Source of the DNA: Pseudonocardia ammonioxydans
GTDB lineage: Bacteria > Actinomycetota > Actinomycetes > Mycobacteriales > Pseudonocardiaceae
Reading direction: 5' to 3'
Length of the DNA stretch: 64,000 nucleotides
Assembly: GCF_900115005.1 (NCBI RefSeq)
Contig: NZ_FOUY01000022.1
Location: 1-64,000 of the forward strand
Shown: positions 16,794 through 26,553 of the stretch, in pieces
Position numbering within the stretch: position 1 is the stretch's first letter
Layout: every line of letters begins with the position of its first letter
Translations under genes and position numbers: made by a program
The notes under the pieces: generated by a model
The model's database searches: none
The model's input: the letters and a program-made list of their open reading frames with translations, nothing else
Told to the model about the DNA's origin: nothing

Positions 16794-18505
16794 GTTCGAT
16801 CACGACTCCGACGGGCCCCTCGGGAGGCTCGTCCGCGAAGGCCGCCGAGGCCCTCGACCAGCTGGACCAGCGCTTCCACCCGGCGTCCGGGCTGCGCAAG
16901 CAGTTCAACAAGGTCTTCCCGACCCACTGGTCGTTCATGCTGGGCGAGGTCGCGCTCTACAGCTTCATCATCCTGCTGCTGTCGGGCACCTACCTGGCGC
17001 TGTTCTTCGACCCCTCGATGGAGGAGGTCGTCTACAACGGCCCGTACGACCCGCTCCGCGGCGTGCACATGTCGCGCGCCTACGAGTCGACCCTCGAGCT
17101 CTCGTTCGAGGTCCGCGGTGGCCTGTTCATGCGCCAGCTGCACCACTGGTCGGCGCTGCTGTTCATGGCCGCGATGATCATCCACATGTTCCGGGTGTTC
17201 TTCACCGGCGCGTTCCGCAAGCCGCGTGAGGCCAACTGGACGATCGGCATCGTGCTGATCCTGCTGGGCACCTTCAACGGCTTCACCGGCTACTCGCTGC
17301 CGGACGACCTGCTGTCGGGTGTCGGCCTGCGGATCGCCTCGGGCATCACGATGACCGTGCCGATCCTGGGCACCTGGGTGCACTGGGCGCTGTTCGGCGG
17401 GGAGTTCCCCGGGACGGAGATCATCCCCAGGCTCTACATCATCCACGTCCTGGTGCTGCCCGGGATCATCCTCGCGCTGATCGCGGCACACCTGGGGCTG
17501 GTCTGGTACCAGAAGCACACCCAGTTCCCCGGCCCCGGCCGCACCGAGAACAACGTGGTCGGTGTGCGGATCATGCCGCAGTTCGCGGCCAAGGGCGGTG
17601 CGTTCTTCGCCGTCGTCGCCGGCGTGCTGGCGCTGATCTCGGGCCTGTTCCAGATCAACGGCATCTGGCACCTGGGCCCGTACGACGCCGCGCAGATCTC
17701 CGCGGGGTCGCAGCCGGACTTCTACATGCTGTGGTCGGAGGGGATGGGCCGGATCTTCCCGCCGTGGGAGTTCTACCTGTTCGGCGAGTACACGATCCCG
17801 TCCGCGTTCATCCCGACCGCGGGCTTCCTGCCGGTGCTGTTCGTGCTGGCGGCCGCCTACCCGGCCATCGAACGCCGGTTCACCGGGGACGAGGCGCTGC
17901 ACAACCTGCTGCAGCGGCCGCGGGACGTGCCGGTCCGTACCGCGCTGGGCGCGATGGCGATCTCGTTCTACCTGTGGCTGGTGATGTGCGGGTTCAACGA
18001 CTGGATCGCGTACTTCTTCCACATCTCGCTGAACGCGACGACCTGGGCCGGCCGGCTGGGCCTGCTGATCATCCCGCCGATCGTCTACTGGGTGACCTAC
18101 CGCTGGTGCCTCGGCCTGCAGAAGTCGGACCGTGCGGTGCTCGAGCACGGCATCGAGACCGGCATCATCAAGCGGCTGCCGCACGGTGAGTTCATCGAGG
18201 TGCACCAGCCGCTGGGCGGTGTCGACGACCACGGGCACGCCATCCCGCTGGAGTACCAGGGTGCGTCCGTGCCGAAGCGGATGAACCAGCTCGGTTCGGC
18301 GGGTGAGCCCGTCGCGGGCTCGCTGCTGAAGCCGGACCCGGTCGACGAGTCGCGGGCGCTGGCCCGTGCCCGGCACGAGGAGCACGAGCGCGAGCTGAGC
18401 GAACTCGAGGAGCGCCGCACCGGGCGTCGCGAGCTGGAGGCGCGTGAGTCGGAGCTCGCCGGCCGCCCGGACGACGGTGGTCGTCCGCAGCAGCCGACCG
18501 AGTAG
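16790..18505 (+). CDS. qcrB: cytochrome b subunit of the bc1 complex
   Basis: A 571-residue membrane protein carrying the two b hemes and both quinone sites. The core has [79 protein letters not shown] and [25 protein letters not shown], which replaces the usual PEW motif. A long hydrophilic, charged C-terminal tail (from about residue 440) is typical of actinobacterial QcrB, the target of drugs of the Q203 class. It ends the operon, followed by a strong hairpin. Confidence 0.96.
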   Translation: MSSITTPTGPSGGSSAKAAEALDQLDQRFHPASGLRKQFNKVFPTHWSFMLGEVALYSFIILLLSGTYLALFFDPSMEEVVYNGPYDPLRGVHMSRAYESTLELSFEVRGGLFMRQLHHWSALLFMAAMIIHMFRVFFTGAFRKPREANWTIGIVLILLGTFNGFTGYSLPDDLLSGVGLRIASGITMTVPILGTWVHWALFGGEFPGTEIIPRLYIIHVLVLPGIILALIAAHLGLVWYQKHTQFPGPGRTENNVVGVRIMPQFAAKGGAFFAVVAGVLALISGLFQINGIWHLGPYDAAQISAGSQPDFYMLWSEGMGRIFPPWEFYLFGEYTIPSAFIPTAGFLPVLFVLAAAYPAIERRFTGDEALHNLLQRPRDVPVRTALGAMAISFYLWLVMCGFNDWIAYFFHISLNATTWAGRLGLLIIPPIVYWVTYRWCLGLQKSDRAVLEHGIETGIIKRLPHGEFIEVHQPLGGVDDHGHAIPLEYQGASVPKRMNQLGSAGEPVAGSLLKPDPVDESRALARARHEEHERELSELEERRTGRRELEARESELAGRPDDGGRPQQPTE

Positions 18506-18520
18506 CACGCAGCCACGCAC

Positions 18521-18565
18521 GACGGGCCCCGTCGGAGAACCGAGCGTTCTCCGGCGGGGCCCGTC
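18521..18565 (+). terminator. terminator after ctaE-qcrCAB
   Basis: A 20-bp stem with a single mismatch: GACGGGCCCCGTCGGAGAAC pairs with GTTCTCCGGCGGGGCCCGTC around a CGAGC loop, 15 bp after the qcrB stop. No U-tract follows. Since the next gene ends at 18573 from the other strand, it may stop transcription from both sides. Confidence 0.85.
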
Positions 18566-18572
18566 GGCGTTC

Positions 18573-20321
18573 TCAGGCCGAGCGGGCGGGTTCGTCGGGC
18601 GCGCGGTCGCCGGTGCGGTGCGCGGCGGCGCGGGCGCGCTCGGCCCACGCCCGCCACGGGCCGCCGCCCCGGGCGGGCTCGGACCAGTTCGGGGTGCTGT
18701 ACACGAGCCGGGTGCCGCCGCTGGTGAGCCAGCGGTACAGCAGCCGCACCTCCTCCGGCGGGGCGCCGCGCAGCGGTCCGTCCCCGGGCAGCACGGTCTG
18801 AGCCCCCGCCCGCAGCGACTCGACGACCGGCATCGGGCGTACCCCGCGCGGCGCGTTCCCTGCGGCGGCCAGGCGTCCGTGGCGCAGCACGGCGAGCTCC
18901 CAGCCGCCGTGGCCGTCCGGCCGGGCGCCGACGACCTCCTTCAGGGCGGCGAGCGCCGCCAGCGTGCCGCCGTGGTCGATCCCGGAGGCCAGCGCGGCCA
19001 GCCGGTCACGGAGGCGGGCGGCGGACTCGTAGCGGCCGTCGGCCGAGCGGACCTCGACGGCCGCGGCGAGGGCGCGCAGCGGGGCATCGTCCCGCCCGGC
19101 GACGAGGTCGTGCCAGGCACCGACGGCGGGCGCGTAGTCGGCGGGGGGCTGCAGCCCGGCGCACGGGGCGGCGCAGTGTCCCAGCTCGTGCAGGGCACAG
19201 GGCGTGCCGGACGGGTTGCGGAGCGGGATCCGGATCGTGCACCGGCGCAGCGGCACCGCGTCCAGCGCGGCGTCGAGGACCTCGGTCGCGGCGGCGCGCC
19301 CGGGGAACGGGCCGAGCGCCCCCTCCCGCGGGGCCGACACGACCGACAGCCGGGGGAACGCCTCGCTGGTCGGGGCCACCCACCAGCTCCGGCCCGGGTT
19401 GCGGGAGCGGCGGTTGTAGCGGGGGCGGTGCGCGGCGATCAGGCGCAGCTCGCGGACGGAGGCCTCCAGGGCGTGCGCGCAGACGACGGTGTCGACCCGC
19501 TCGGCCTGCGCCACCATGTCCCGGATCCGGCGCCGCCGCTCACCGGCGGTGAAGTAGGACCGCACCCGGCGGCGCAGGTCGCCGCTGGTGCCGACGTAGA
19601 GCACCTCCTCGCCGCCGCCGCGGAACAGGTACACCCCGGGTGCCGAGGGGACGTCGTCCGCGAGGTGGCGGCGCCGGCGCTGCGCGGTCGTCGGGCGGTG
19701 CGGTGCCCGGTCCTTCACCAGCTGCAGGGTCTCCTCGAGGCTCTGCACCCCGAGGTTCCCGATGCGTTCGAGCAGGTGGTGCAACACCTCGACGGTGGCC
19801 CGGGCGTCGGTGAGGGCCCGGTGGTCCGGCGTGGTGGTGCACCCGAAGTGGCCGGCGAGGGCGCCGAGCCGGACGCTCGGGCACTCGTCGCGGGTGAGCA
19901 CGGCCCGGGCGAGCCGGGCGGTGCACAGCACCGGCGGGGCGGGCCACGGGCGGTCGTGTCGCGCGCAGGCCGCGCGCAGGAAGCCCGTGTCGAAGGGGGC
20001 GTTGTGCGCGACCAGCACCGACCCCCGCATCAGGTCGAGCACCGACGGCAGCACCGCGCCGAGCGGTGGTGCCCCGGCGAGCATGGCGTTCGTGATCCCG
20101 GTCAGCCGGGTGACGTCGGCCGGGACCGGTGCGCCGGGATCGACCAGCGTCGACAGCTCGCCGATCCGCTGCCCGCCGCGGACCGCGACCGCGCCCACCT
20201 CGGTGATGGCGTCGGTGCGGTGGCTTCCGCCGGTGGTCTCCAGGTCCAGGACGCAGAACGTGACGTCGCGCAACGGGGTGCCCAGCTCGTCGAACGTGAG
20301 CTGGGGGGAGCAGGTGGTCAC
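18573..20321 (-). CDS. DEDDh exonuclease fused to a GIY-YIG (UvrC/Cho-like) domain
   Basis: A 582-residue fusion. Residues about 20-190 are a DnaQ-type 3'-5' exonuclease with FCVLDLETTG, LVAHNAPFDTGFL and HRALTDARATVEVL. Residues about 230-320 are a GIY-YIG nuclease core: APGVYLFRGGGEEVLYVGTSGDLRRRVRSYF. A UvrC-like cysteine region (CALHELGHCAAPCAG) and helical part follow. It resembles Rv2191 and Cho/UvrC, suggesting DNA repair. The GTG at 20321 lies six bases after a TACCGT -10 box, so the mRNA is probably leaderless. A possible weak LexA-like site lies 25 bp upstream. Confidence 0.9.
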   Translation of the reverse strand: MTTCSPQLTFDELGTPLRDVTFCVLDLETTGGSHRTDAITEVGAVAVRGGQRIGELSTLVDPGAPVPADVTRLTGITNAMLAGAPPLGAVLPSVLDLMRGSVLVAHNAPFDTGFLRAACARHDRPWPAPPVLCTARLARAVLTRDECPSVRLGALAGHFGCTTTPDHRALTDARATVEVLHHLLERIGNLGVQSLEETLQLVKDRAPHRPTTAQRRRRHLADDVPSAPGVYLFRGGGEEVLYVGTSGDLRRRVRSYFTAGERRRRIRDMVAQAERVDTVVCAHALEASVRELRLIAAHRPRYNRRSRNPGRSWWVAPTSEAFPRLSVVSAPREGALGPFPGRAAATEVLDAALDAVPLRRCTIRIPLRNPSGTPCALHELGHCAAPCAGLQPPADYAPAVGAWHDLVAGRDDAPLRALAAAVEVRSADGRYESAARLRDRLAALASGIDHGGTLAALAALKEVVGARPDGHGGWELAVLRHGRLAAAGNAPRGVRPMPVVESLRAGAQTVLPGDGPLRGAPPEEVRLLYRWLTSGGTRLVYSTPNWSEPARGGGPWRAWAERARAAAHRTGDRAPDEPARSA

Positions 20322-20459
20322 GCACGCACGGTAGCGCCGACGTCCGACAGTATGTTCGAAGGTGGGGCGCCGGAGACCCGACGACCGGATCGGGGCGCAC
20401 GCGATCCGGGCGCGGCGCGCGCATCGGCGGGCCGGGGCCGTCGGGGATAGCCTGGACCG

Positions 20460-22556
20460 ATGGCGCGCAACGACGGACGGACACCGGGCCCCACGGGCAC
20501 CGGCGCCCCGTCGCGCCCGGGCCGGCCGGCGGGCGGCGAGGGTACCGAGGGTGCGGCCGAGGCCGTGTACGGCACCGCCGCCGGTGCTCCGGCCGGAGGG
20601 TCCGGCGGTGGTGATGCCGCGGACCGGGCCGGGAGGGCCGGGAGCGTCGACGACACCCGCACCGAGCGCCCGCACGCGGAGGGCTCCGACGCCGAGGCCT
20701 CCGACGCCGAGGGTTGCCACGGCGAGGACTCGCATTCCGAAGGTTCGCACTCCGAAGGTTCGCACTCCGATGGCGCGGCGCCGGACGCTCCGTGGCCGAC
20801 ACTGCCGCCCCCGCTGCGGGCCCGGCTCGCCGAGATCGGCGGTACCGCGCTGGGCGGCATGCCACCCCCCGACGTGCCCGCGCCGCTGCGGCGCTTCGCC
20901 AAGTTCACGCCCGCCAAGCGGGCCCGGCTCGGCGGTCACCTCATCGTGGCCCGCCTCGAGCAGGACCCGGCGTTCCGGGCCGCGGTCGTCGCCTGGTGGG
21001 CCGAGCACCGTCCGGGCGAGCTGGAGCTCCCCGCCCGCTCCGGTACCGGTGCGGAGCAGGGGGTGCCCGGCGGCCCGGACCGGCCCGCCGACCGGTCGGG
21101 CGGAGCGGCGACCCCCGATGCTGTGTCCCCCGATGCTGTGTCCCCCGATGCTGCGACCGGCTCCGAATCCGCGACCGACACGGCGCACACGACCGACACG
21201 GCGCACACGGCCGACTCGGCGTACGCGACCGGCTCCGGGCCCACGACCCGCTCCGGGCCCACGGCCGGTTCCCGGGCCGGCACCGGCTCCGCCTCGACGC
21301 CCCACTCCGAGTCCCGGGCCGGCTCCGGGGCCATGGCGGGCGCCGATCCCGTGACCGGCTCCGGCCCTGACCCGGCATCCGATTCCGATCCCGACGCAGG
21401 CTCCGCGTCCGGCCCCGGTCCGGCTCTCGTGCGGGGGCCCGCGTCCGGCTCCCGCCCGGTCACCGCGACCGGGGCCGCCGCCGGCTCCGGCCGGTTGCCC
21501 GCTCCGGTCGACAAGCTCGACGCCGCCGCGGTCGCGCTGCTCACCGGGGACCCGCTGGCCGGACGCCGGGTCGCCGACGTCGAGCAGTCCGGTGACATCG
21601 CGGCGCTGCGGGCCGAGCGGGACGAGGCGCTCGCCAAGGTCGACAAGGTCACCGCCGAGCTCGAGCGGGCCCGGGCGGAGCTCACCGAGGAACGCGAGCA
21701 GGCACAGGCCCGGGGCGCCGACCGCGAGGCGGAGTACCAGCAGATGCGGCGCCGGGTCAGCGAGCAGGGGGCCAGGCTGCGTGCGGCGCTCGACGCCCGC
21801 GGTGAGCTGGAGGCCGAGGTCGCCCGGCTGCGTTCCGGCGCCGACGACCGGCTGGCCGAGGCCCGTGCGGCGTGCGAGACCGAGCGTGAGCGCGCGGAGC
21901 GCGAACACCACCGGGCCGAGGCCGCCGCCCGGGAGGTGGCTGCCGCACGGCAGGCCGCACGGGACGCCCGGCGCGGTGACGAGGTGCGCCTGGAGCTGCT
22001 CCTGGACACCGTCGGCGGAGCGATCGCGGGCCTGCGCCGGGAGCTGGACGTCGGGGCCGGTGGCCCGCGCCCGGCGGACTTCGTCGCGGGGACCGCGGGT
22101 GAGGCCGCGGGCGCCGTCGGGCACGGCCGCGCCGGGCTGCCGGTCGACGGGCTCGCCGCGCTCGACACGCTGCTCGGCATGCCGTCGGTGCACCTGATCG
22201 TCGACGGCTACAACGTCAGCAAGACCGGCTACCCGGACCTGCCGCTCGCCGACCAGCGTTCCCGGCTGGTCGGCCAGCTGGGCGCGCTCGGTGCCCGCAC
22301 CGGGGTGGAGGTCACCGTCGTGTTCGACGGCGCGGCCGTCAACGCGGCACCGCTGCGCGGCACCCGCGGGGTGCGGGTCCTGTTCAGCGAGGCCGGGGTC
22401 ATCGCCGACGACGTGGTGCGCGACCTCGTCGCCGCCGAGCCGTGCGGACGCCCGCTGCTCGTCGCCACCTCCGATCAGGAGGTCGTGCGCTCGGTCCGGC
22501 GGCGCGGGGCGCACACCGTGCCCTCGGCCGTCCTGCTGCGCCGGCTCGGCGGCTGA
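20460..22556 (+). CDS. NYN-domain (PIN-like nuclease) protein with long disordered inserts
   Basis: A 698-residue protein. The C-terminal NYN domain (residues about 575-698) has VHLIVDGYNVSKTGYP, VTVVFDGAAV, ADDVVRDLV and LLVATSDQEVVRSV, the acidic residues of a PIN-like ribonuclease related to YacP/Rae1. Residues about 375-520 form a charged coiled coil. A helical domain (PPLRARLAEIGG ... RFAKFTPAKRARLGGHLIVARL) lies near residue 115. Between them are Ser/Asp/Gly/Ala-rich tracts built from 15-bp tandem repeats (near 20730-20770, 21114-21158 and 21170-21240), which make the protein longer than I would expect for this family. The ATG follows TAGCCT by six bases (leaderless). Confidence 0.85.
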   Translation: MARNDGRTPGPTGTGAPSRPGRPAGGEGTEGAAEAVYGTAAGAPAGGSGGGDAADRAGRAGSVDDTRTERPHAEGSDAEASDAEGCHGEDSHSEGSHSEGSHSDGAAPDAPWPTLPPPLRARLAEIGGTALGGMPPPDVPAPLRRFAKFTPAKRARLGGHLIVARLEQDPAFRAAVVAWWAEHRPGELELPARSGTGAEQGVPGGPDRPADRSGGAATPDAVSPDAVSPDAATGSESATDTAHTTDTAHTADSAYATGSGPTTRSGPTAGSRAGTGSASTPHSESRAGSGAMAGADPVTGSGPDPASDSDPDAGSASGPGPALVRGPASGSRPVTATGAAAGSGRLPAPVDKLDAAAVALLTGDPLAGRRVADVEQSGDIAALRAERDEALAKVDKVTAELERARAELTEEREQAQARGADREAEYQQMRRRVSEQGARLRAALDARGELEAEVARLRSGADDRLAEARAACETERERAEREHHRAEAAAREVAAARQAARDARRGDEVRLELLLDTVGGAIAGLRRELDVGAGGPRPADFVAGTAGEAAGAVGHGRAGLPVDGLAALDTLLGMPSVHLIVDGYNVSKTGYPDLPLADQRSRLVGQLGALGARTGVEVTVVFDGAAVNAAPLRGTRGVRVLFSEAGVIADDVVRDLVAAEPCGRPLLVATSDQEVVRSVRRRGAHTVPSAVLLRRLGG

Positions 22557-22569
22557 GGAGCCCGCCGGC

Positions 22570-22965
22570 TCACCCCGCGTCACGGTGGCGTGCCGCGTGC
22601 GGCGGCACCACCGGCACCGGGAGCATCGGCCGGTCCGCCCGGGGCTCCGGGCGCGCGGACGCCTCCACCAGCCGCAGCTGGGGGATCAGGCCGTGGTCGG
22701 CGAGCACCTGCAGCGCACGCCGCTCCGGCTCGGCGAACTCGACCGGGCCGTCGACCGGGCCACCGGCCGCCGCCCGGCGGTCCACCCACCGGGCGGGCCG
22801 CCCCGTGACCCCGGGAGCGCCGCCCGGCCCGGTGGCCTCACCGGGCAGCGCGACCGGCAGGTACGGGATCGGCCGGTCGATCTCCGGCACGTTCATGAGC
22901 ACACCGATCACGCAGTCACCGCAGGCGGTGTCGCGGACCTCGCAGCGGTCGCAGTCGACGATCAT
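22570..22965 (-). CDS. small cysteine-rich conserved hypothetical protein
   Basis: A 131-residue protein starting MIVDCDRCEVRDTACGDCVIGVL, with four cysteines spaced as a likely zinc or Fe-S knuckle (residues 5, 8, 15 and 18). The middle is Pro/Gly-rich, and a short helical segment (PVEFAEPERRALQVLADHGLIPQL) precedes a disordered tail. The ATG at 22965 has GGGAGG seven bases upstream. Function unknown. It is convergent with the NYN gene (13-bp gap) and divergent from the mannosyltransferase gene. Confidence 0.75.
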   Translation of the reverse strand: MIVDCDRCEVRDTACGDCVIGVLMNVPEIDRPIPYLPVALPGEATGPGGAPGVTGRPARWVDRRAAAGGPVDGPVEFAEPERRALQVLADHGLIPQLRLVEASARPEPRADRPMLPVPVVPPHAARHRDAG

Positions 22966-23351
22966 TGCGCCTCCCTCGTGGAGCGTTCGTGCGATCGGGG
23001 CGGACGCTAGGGGAGGGGTCCGACAGAATGCGGTCGCCGCCGTCCGGCCCGGGCCGCCGGACGACCTTTTCGTTGTCGATCCGTAACCCGGGCCGCCCGT
23101 CGCTCGTTCACCGGAACAGCACGACCTCCTCACCGGTCGTGCCGCCGGTGGTTCCCCCGCCACCCGGACGGCAGGCCCCGGTGGTCCCGCCCCGACGGGC
23201 ACCACGCCCGGGGAGCCGGTGGGGTGAGCGGTTCGTCCGCTCCCCGAGAGGCCGGACGGCGGTCCGCGTCCCCGACGCGTCCCCGGACGCGTGCGGTCGC
23301 CGTCCCGGCCCCTCGGGTGACCGAGCCGTGGCCGGGCTACGGTCGGCGACC
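22966..23351. other. intergenic region with pimB promoter only
   Basis: This 386-bp divergent spacer shows no coding family signature or strong repeat. A TACGGT -10 box at 23338-23343 lies eight bases before the mannosyltransferase GTG. The remaining sequence is very GC-rich and unremarkable. Confidence 0.5.
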
Positions 23352-24542
23352 GTGGCGCGCACGCTGCTGGTGACCAACGACTTCCCGCCGCGCCCCGGCG
23401 GGATCCAGAGCTACCTGCACGATCTCGCCCGTGCCCTGCCCGCCGGCGAGCTGGCCGTCTACGCCCCGTCCTGGCGGGGCGACCGGGAGTTCGACGCGAC
23501 GCTGCCGTTCCCGGTGCACCGCCATCCCACCTCGCTGATGCTCCCGGTCCCCGCGGTCGCCCGCCGTGCCGCGCAGCTGGCCCGCGAGCACGACGCCGAC
23601 GCCGTCTGGTTCGGCGCGGCCGCCCCGCTCGGCCTGCTGGGGCCGTCGCTGCGGCGCCGGGCCGGGATCGCCCGGGTCGTCGCCACCACGCACGGCCACG
23701 AGGTCGGCTGGTCGATGCTGCCCGGTGCGCGGCGGGCACTGCGCCGGATCGGGACCGACGCCGACGTCGTCACCACGGTCTCCCGCTGGACCCGCGACCG
23801 GTTCGCCGCCGCGTTCGGCCCGCAGGCCGCCCTGGAGCCGCTGCCCCCGCCCGTCGACACCACCCGCTTCGCCCCGGACCCGGCCGCCCGGGCCACCGTC
23901 CGGGCGCGGTACGGCCTCGGCGCCGCGCCGGTGGTGAGCTGCGTGTCCCGGCTGGTCCCGCGCAAGGGCCAGGACGTGCTGGTCGCGGCACTGCCGCGGA
24001 TCCGGCGGCAGGTCCCCGGCACCCGGCTGCTGCTGGTCGGCGGGGGACCGTACCGGGACCGGCTGCGGGCCCTCGCCGACCGGCACGGGGTCGCCGACGC
24101 TGTCGTGATCACCGGTGGCGTGCCGGCGGCCGAGCTGGCCGCGCACCACGCGGCCGGCGACGTCTTCGCGTTGCCCTGCCGCACCCACCTGGGCGGCCTC
24201 GACGTCGAGGGACTGGGCATCGCCCTGCTGGAGGCCGCGGCGTCCGGCCTGCCGGTGGTCGCGGGGGACTCGGGCGGGGCGCCGGAGACCGTCGCCGAGG
24301 GCGTCACCGGCCACGTCGTGCCGGGCCGGGACACCCGGGCCGTCGCCGACCGGGTCGCGTCCCTGCTGGCCGACCCGCAGCGCGCGACGGCGATGGGCCG
24401 GGCCGGGCGGGACCGGGTCCGGCGGATCTGGGGCAGCCCGGAGGCGGCACACCGGTTGCACGCGTTCCTGCGGGGCCGGCCGCCGCGGCGACCGGCCCCG
24501 CAGGTGGATGATCAGCTCCGGTCGGCCGTGGTGCCGGAGTAG
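23352..24542 (+). CDS. pimB: GT4 glycosyltransferase, PimB'-like phosphatidylinositol mannoside mannosyltransferase
   Basis: A 396-residue GT-B enzyme. The N-terminus has TNDFPPRPGGIQSYLHDLARAL, the donor side VVSCVSRLVPRKGQDVLVAALPRI, and the GT4 E-x7-E motif lies in DVEGLGIALLEAAASGLPVVAG. In mycobacteria and corynebacteria, PimB' adds the second mannose to phosphatidylinositol monomannoside at the inner membrane face using GDP-mannose. The neighbouring fadD15 and its place in the conserved block (Rv2188c) support this assignment. The last 31 bases overlap the 3' end of the convergent fadD15 gene. Confidence 0.85.
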   Translation: MARTLLVTNDFPPRPGGIQSYLHDLARALPAGELAVYAPSWRGDREFDATLPFPVHRHPTSLMLPVPAVARRAAQLAREHDADAVWFGAAAPLGLLGPSLRRRAGIARVVATTHGHEVGWSMLPGARRALRRIGTDADVVTTVSRWTRDRFAAAFGPQAALEPLPPPVDTTRFAPDPAARATVRARYGLGAAPVVSCVSRLVPRKGQDVLVAALPRIRRQVPGTRLLLVGGGPYRDRLRALADRHGVADAVVITGGVPAAELAAHHAAGDVFALPCRTHLGGLDVEGLGIALLEAAASGLPVVAGDSGGAPETVAEGVTGHVVPGRDTRAVADRVASLLADPQRATAMGRAGRDRVRRIWGSPEAAHRLHAFLRGRPPRRPAPQVDDQLRSAVVPE

Positions 24543-26356
24543 AGCGACTCGATGTCCTCGGCGTAGGCGTCGACGACGACCTTGCGCTTGACCTTCAGCG
24601 TCGGCGTCAGCTCGCCGCCCGCCTCGGTGAAGTCGGTGGGCAGGATCCGGAACTTGCGGATCTGCTCGGCCCGCGACACCACCTGGTTGGCCTCCTCGAC
24701 GGCCGCCGCGATCTCACCGCGCAGCTCCGGGTCGTCGATCAGGTCCGAGGCCGAGTCACCGGCACCGGCCGGCTTGCCGTTGCGCTCGCGCCAGCCCGGC
24801 AGCGCCTCCGGGTCGATGGTGACCAGTGCGGAGATGAACGGCTTCTGGTCACCGATCACGATGCACTGCCCGACCAGCGGGTGCGCCCGCAGCCGGTCCT
24901 CGAGCACCGCCGGGGCGACGTTCTTGCCGCCCGCGGTGACGATGATCTCCTTCTTCCGGCCGGTGATCGTGAGGAACCCGGCGTCGTCGAGCTCCCCGAG
25001 GTCACCGGAGTGGAACCAGCCGTCGCTCTCGATCGCGTCCTGCGTGGCCTGCTCGTTGTGCCAGTAGCCGCGGAAGACGATGTCGCCGCGGAGCATGACC
25101 TCACCGTCCTCGGCGATCCGGACCGCGCACCCGGGCACCGGGCGGCCGACCGATCCGACCCGCTGGGCGTCGAGCGTGTTCAGGGTGATGCCGGCCGAGG
25201 TCTCGGTGAGCCCGTAGCCCTCCAGCACCGGCAGCCCGATCCCGCGGAAGAAGTGGCCCAGCCGGGCGCCCAGGGGGGCCGATCCGGACACGGCCGCGAC
25301 GACGTTGCCGCCGACGGCCGCCCGCAGCTTGCCGTAGACCAGCGCGCCGAACAGCGCGTGCTTGGCCTTGAGCACCAGCCCGGGCCCGCCCGTGTCGAGC
25401 GCCTCGGAGTAGGCGATCGCGGTGTCCGCGGCGGCGTCGAAGATCTTGCCCTTGCCCTCGTTGTGCGCCTTGAGCCGGGCACCGTTGTAGACCTTCTCGA
25501 ACACCCGCGGGACCGCGAGCAGGAAGGTCGGCTTGAAGTCGGCCAGGTCGGGCAGCAGGTTCTTCACGTCCGGGGTGTGCCCGACCGTGGTCCGGGTGGT
25601 CAGCGCGCCGCACTGGATGACCTTGCCGAACACGTGCGCGAGCGGCAGGAACAGCAGCACCGAGCCGCCGTGCACGAGCAGGTCCGGGATCGTCGTGGCG
25701 ATCGTCCGGATCTCGGTGACCAGGTTGCGGTGGGTGAGCTCGCAGCCCTTGGGCCGGCCGGTGGTGCCGGAGGTGTAGATCAGGGTGCAGAGGTCGTCGG
25801 CGCGGACGGCGTTGCGGCGCTCGTGCACGACGTCGTCGGGGGTGTCCGAGCCGAGCCCGGTCAGCTGCTCGACCGCCGACGGTGCGTCCGGCGCGGCCGG
25901 CGACGGCTCGATCTGCCAGATGGTGCGCAGCTCCGGCAGGTCGGCGCGGACCTTGTCCACCGACGCGGCGTGCTCGGCGGTCTCCACGACGATGCCGACG
26001 GCGCCGGAGTCGGACACGATCCACGCGATCTGGTCCGGCGAGGACGTCTCGTAGATCGGCACGGTGACGCCGCCGGCGGCGAGGATCGCGTAGTCGAACA
26101 ACGACCACTCGTAGCGGGTCCGCGAGAGGACCGCGACCCGGTCCCCGGCCTGCACCCCGGCGGCGACGAGCCCGGCGGCCACCCGGGTCACCTGCTCGGC
26201 GAACTCCCGCGCGGTGACGTCGGTCCACGTGCCGTCCGCACCCTTGCGGCGGTAGAGGACGTCGGCGGGGTGCTGCGCGGCGTTGGCGAACACGGCGTCG
26301 GAGAGCGATTCCTCGGCACCCACGGACACCGTGGCGGGGACGCTGTACTCACGCAC
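24512..26356 (-). CDS. fadD15: long-chain acyl-CoA synthetase FadD15
   Basis: A 614-residue AMP-binding enzyme that activates long-chain fatty acids. It has the P-loop LIYTSGTTGRPKGCELTH, VLEGYGLTETSAGITLN, and the C-terminal hinge GWFHSGDLGELDDAGFLTITGRKKEIIVTAGGKNVAP. The length is typical of the long-chain class (FadD15/FAA). The ATG at 26356 is followed by the usual REYSVPATV onset. It is convergent with pimB, overlapping by 31 bp. In Mycobacterium the orthologue is Rv2187. Confidence 0.93.
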   Translation of the reverse strand: MREYSVPATVSVGAEESLSDAVFANAAQHPADVLYRRKGADGTWTDVTAREFAEQVTRVAAGLVAAGVQAGDRVAVLSRTRYEWSLFDYAILAAGGVTVPIYETSSPDQIAWIVSDSGAVGIVVETAEHAASVDKVRADLPELRTIWQIEPSPAAPDAPSAVEQLTGLGSDTPDDVVHERRNAVRADDLCTLIYTSGTTGRPKGCELTHRNLVTEIRTIATTIPDLLVHGGSVLLFLPLAHVFGKVIQCGALTTRTTVGHTPDVKNLLPDLADFKPTFLLAVPRVFEKVYNGARLKAHNEGKGKIFDAAADTAIAYSEALDTGGPGLVLKAKHALFGALVYGKLRAAVGGNVVAAVSGSAPLGARLGHFFRGIGLPVLEGYGLTETSAGITLNTLDAQRVGSVGRPVPGCAVRIAEDGEVMLRGDIVFRGYWHNEQATQDAIESDGWFHSGDLGELDDAGFLTITGRKKEIIVTAGGKNVAPAVLEDRLRAHPLVGQCIVIGDQKPFISALVTIDPEALPGWRERNGKPAGAGDSASDLIDDPELRGEIAAAVEEANQVVSRAEQIRKFRILPTDFTEAGGELTPTLKVKRKVVVDAYAEDIESLYSGTTADRS

Positions 26357-26553
26357 GGGGATCGACCTCCTGGCGGCCTCGACAGGGCTGTAGTCGCCGG
26401 CGCGAGGGGCACGCCGACCTGCTGGGCCCCCAACTTACCGGCTGGTAGGGGGCGCGTACACCGAAAGGGGCATAACGGGTGGGGAACGACCCTGTTCGTC
26501 GCGGGACGGTACCCCCGGCGGCGTGCGGCGGGCCGGGTGGCACGCTGATCGCC

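Noticed and set aside
18573-22583. 1336-codon minus-strand frame
   Set aside because: Only its last 582 codons are the exonuclease; the rest is antisense to the NYN gene.
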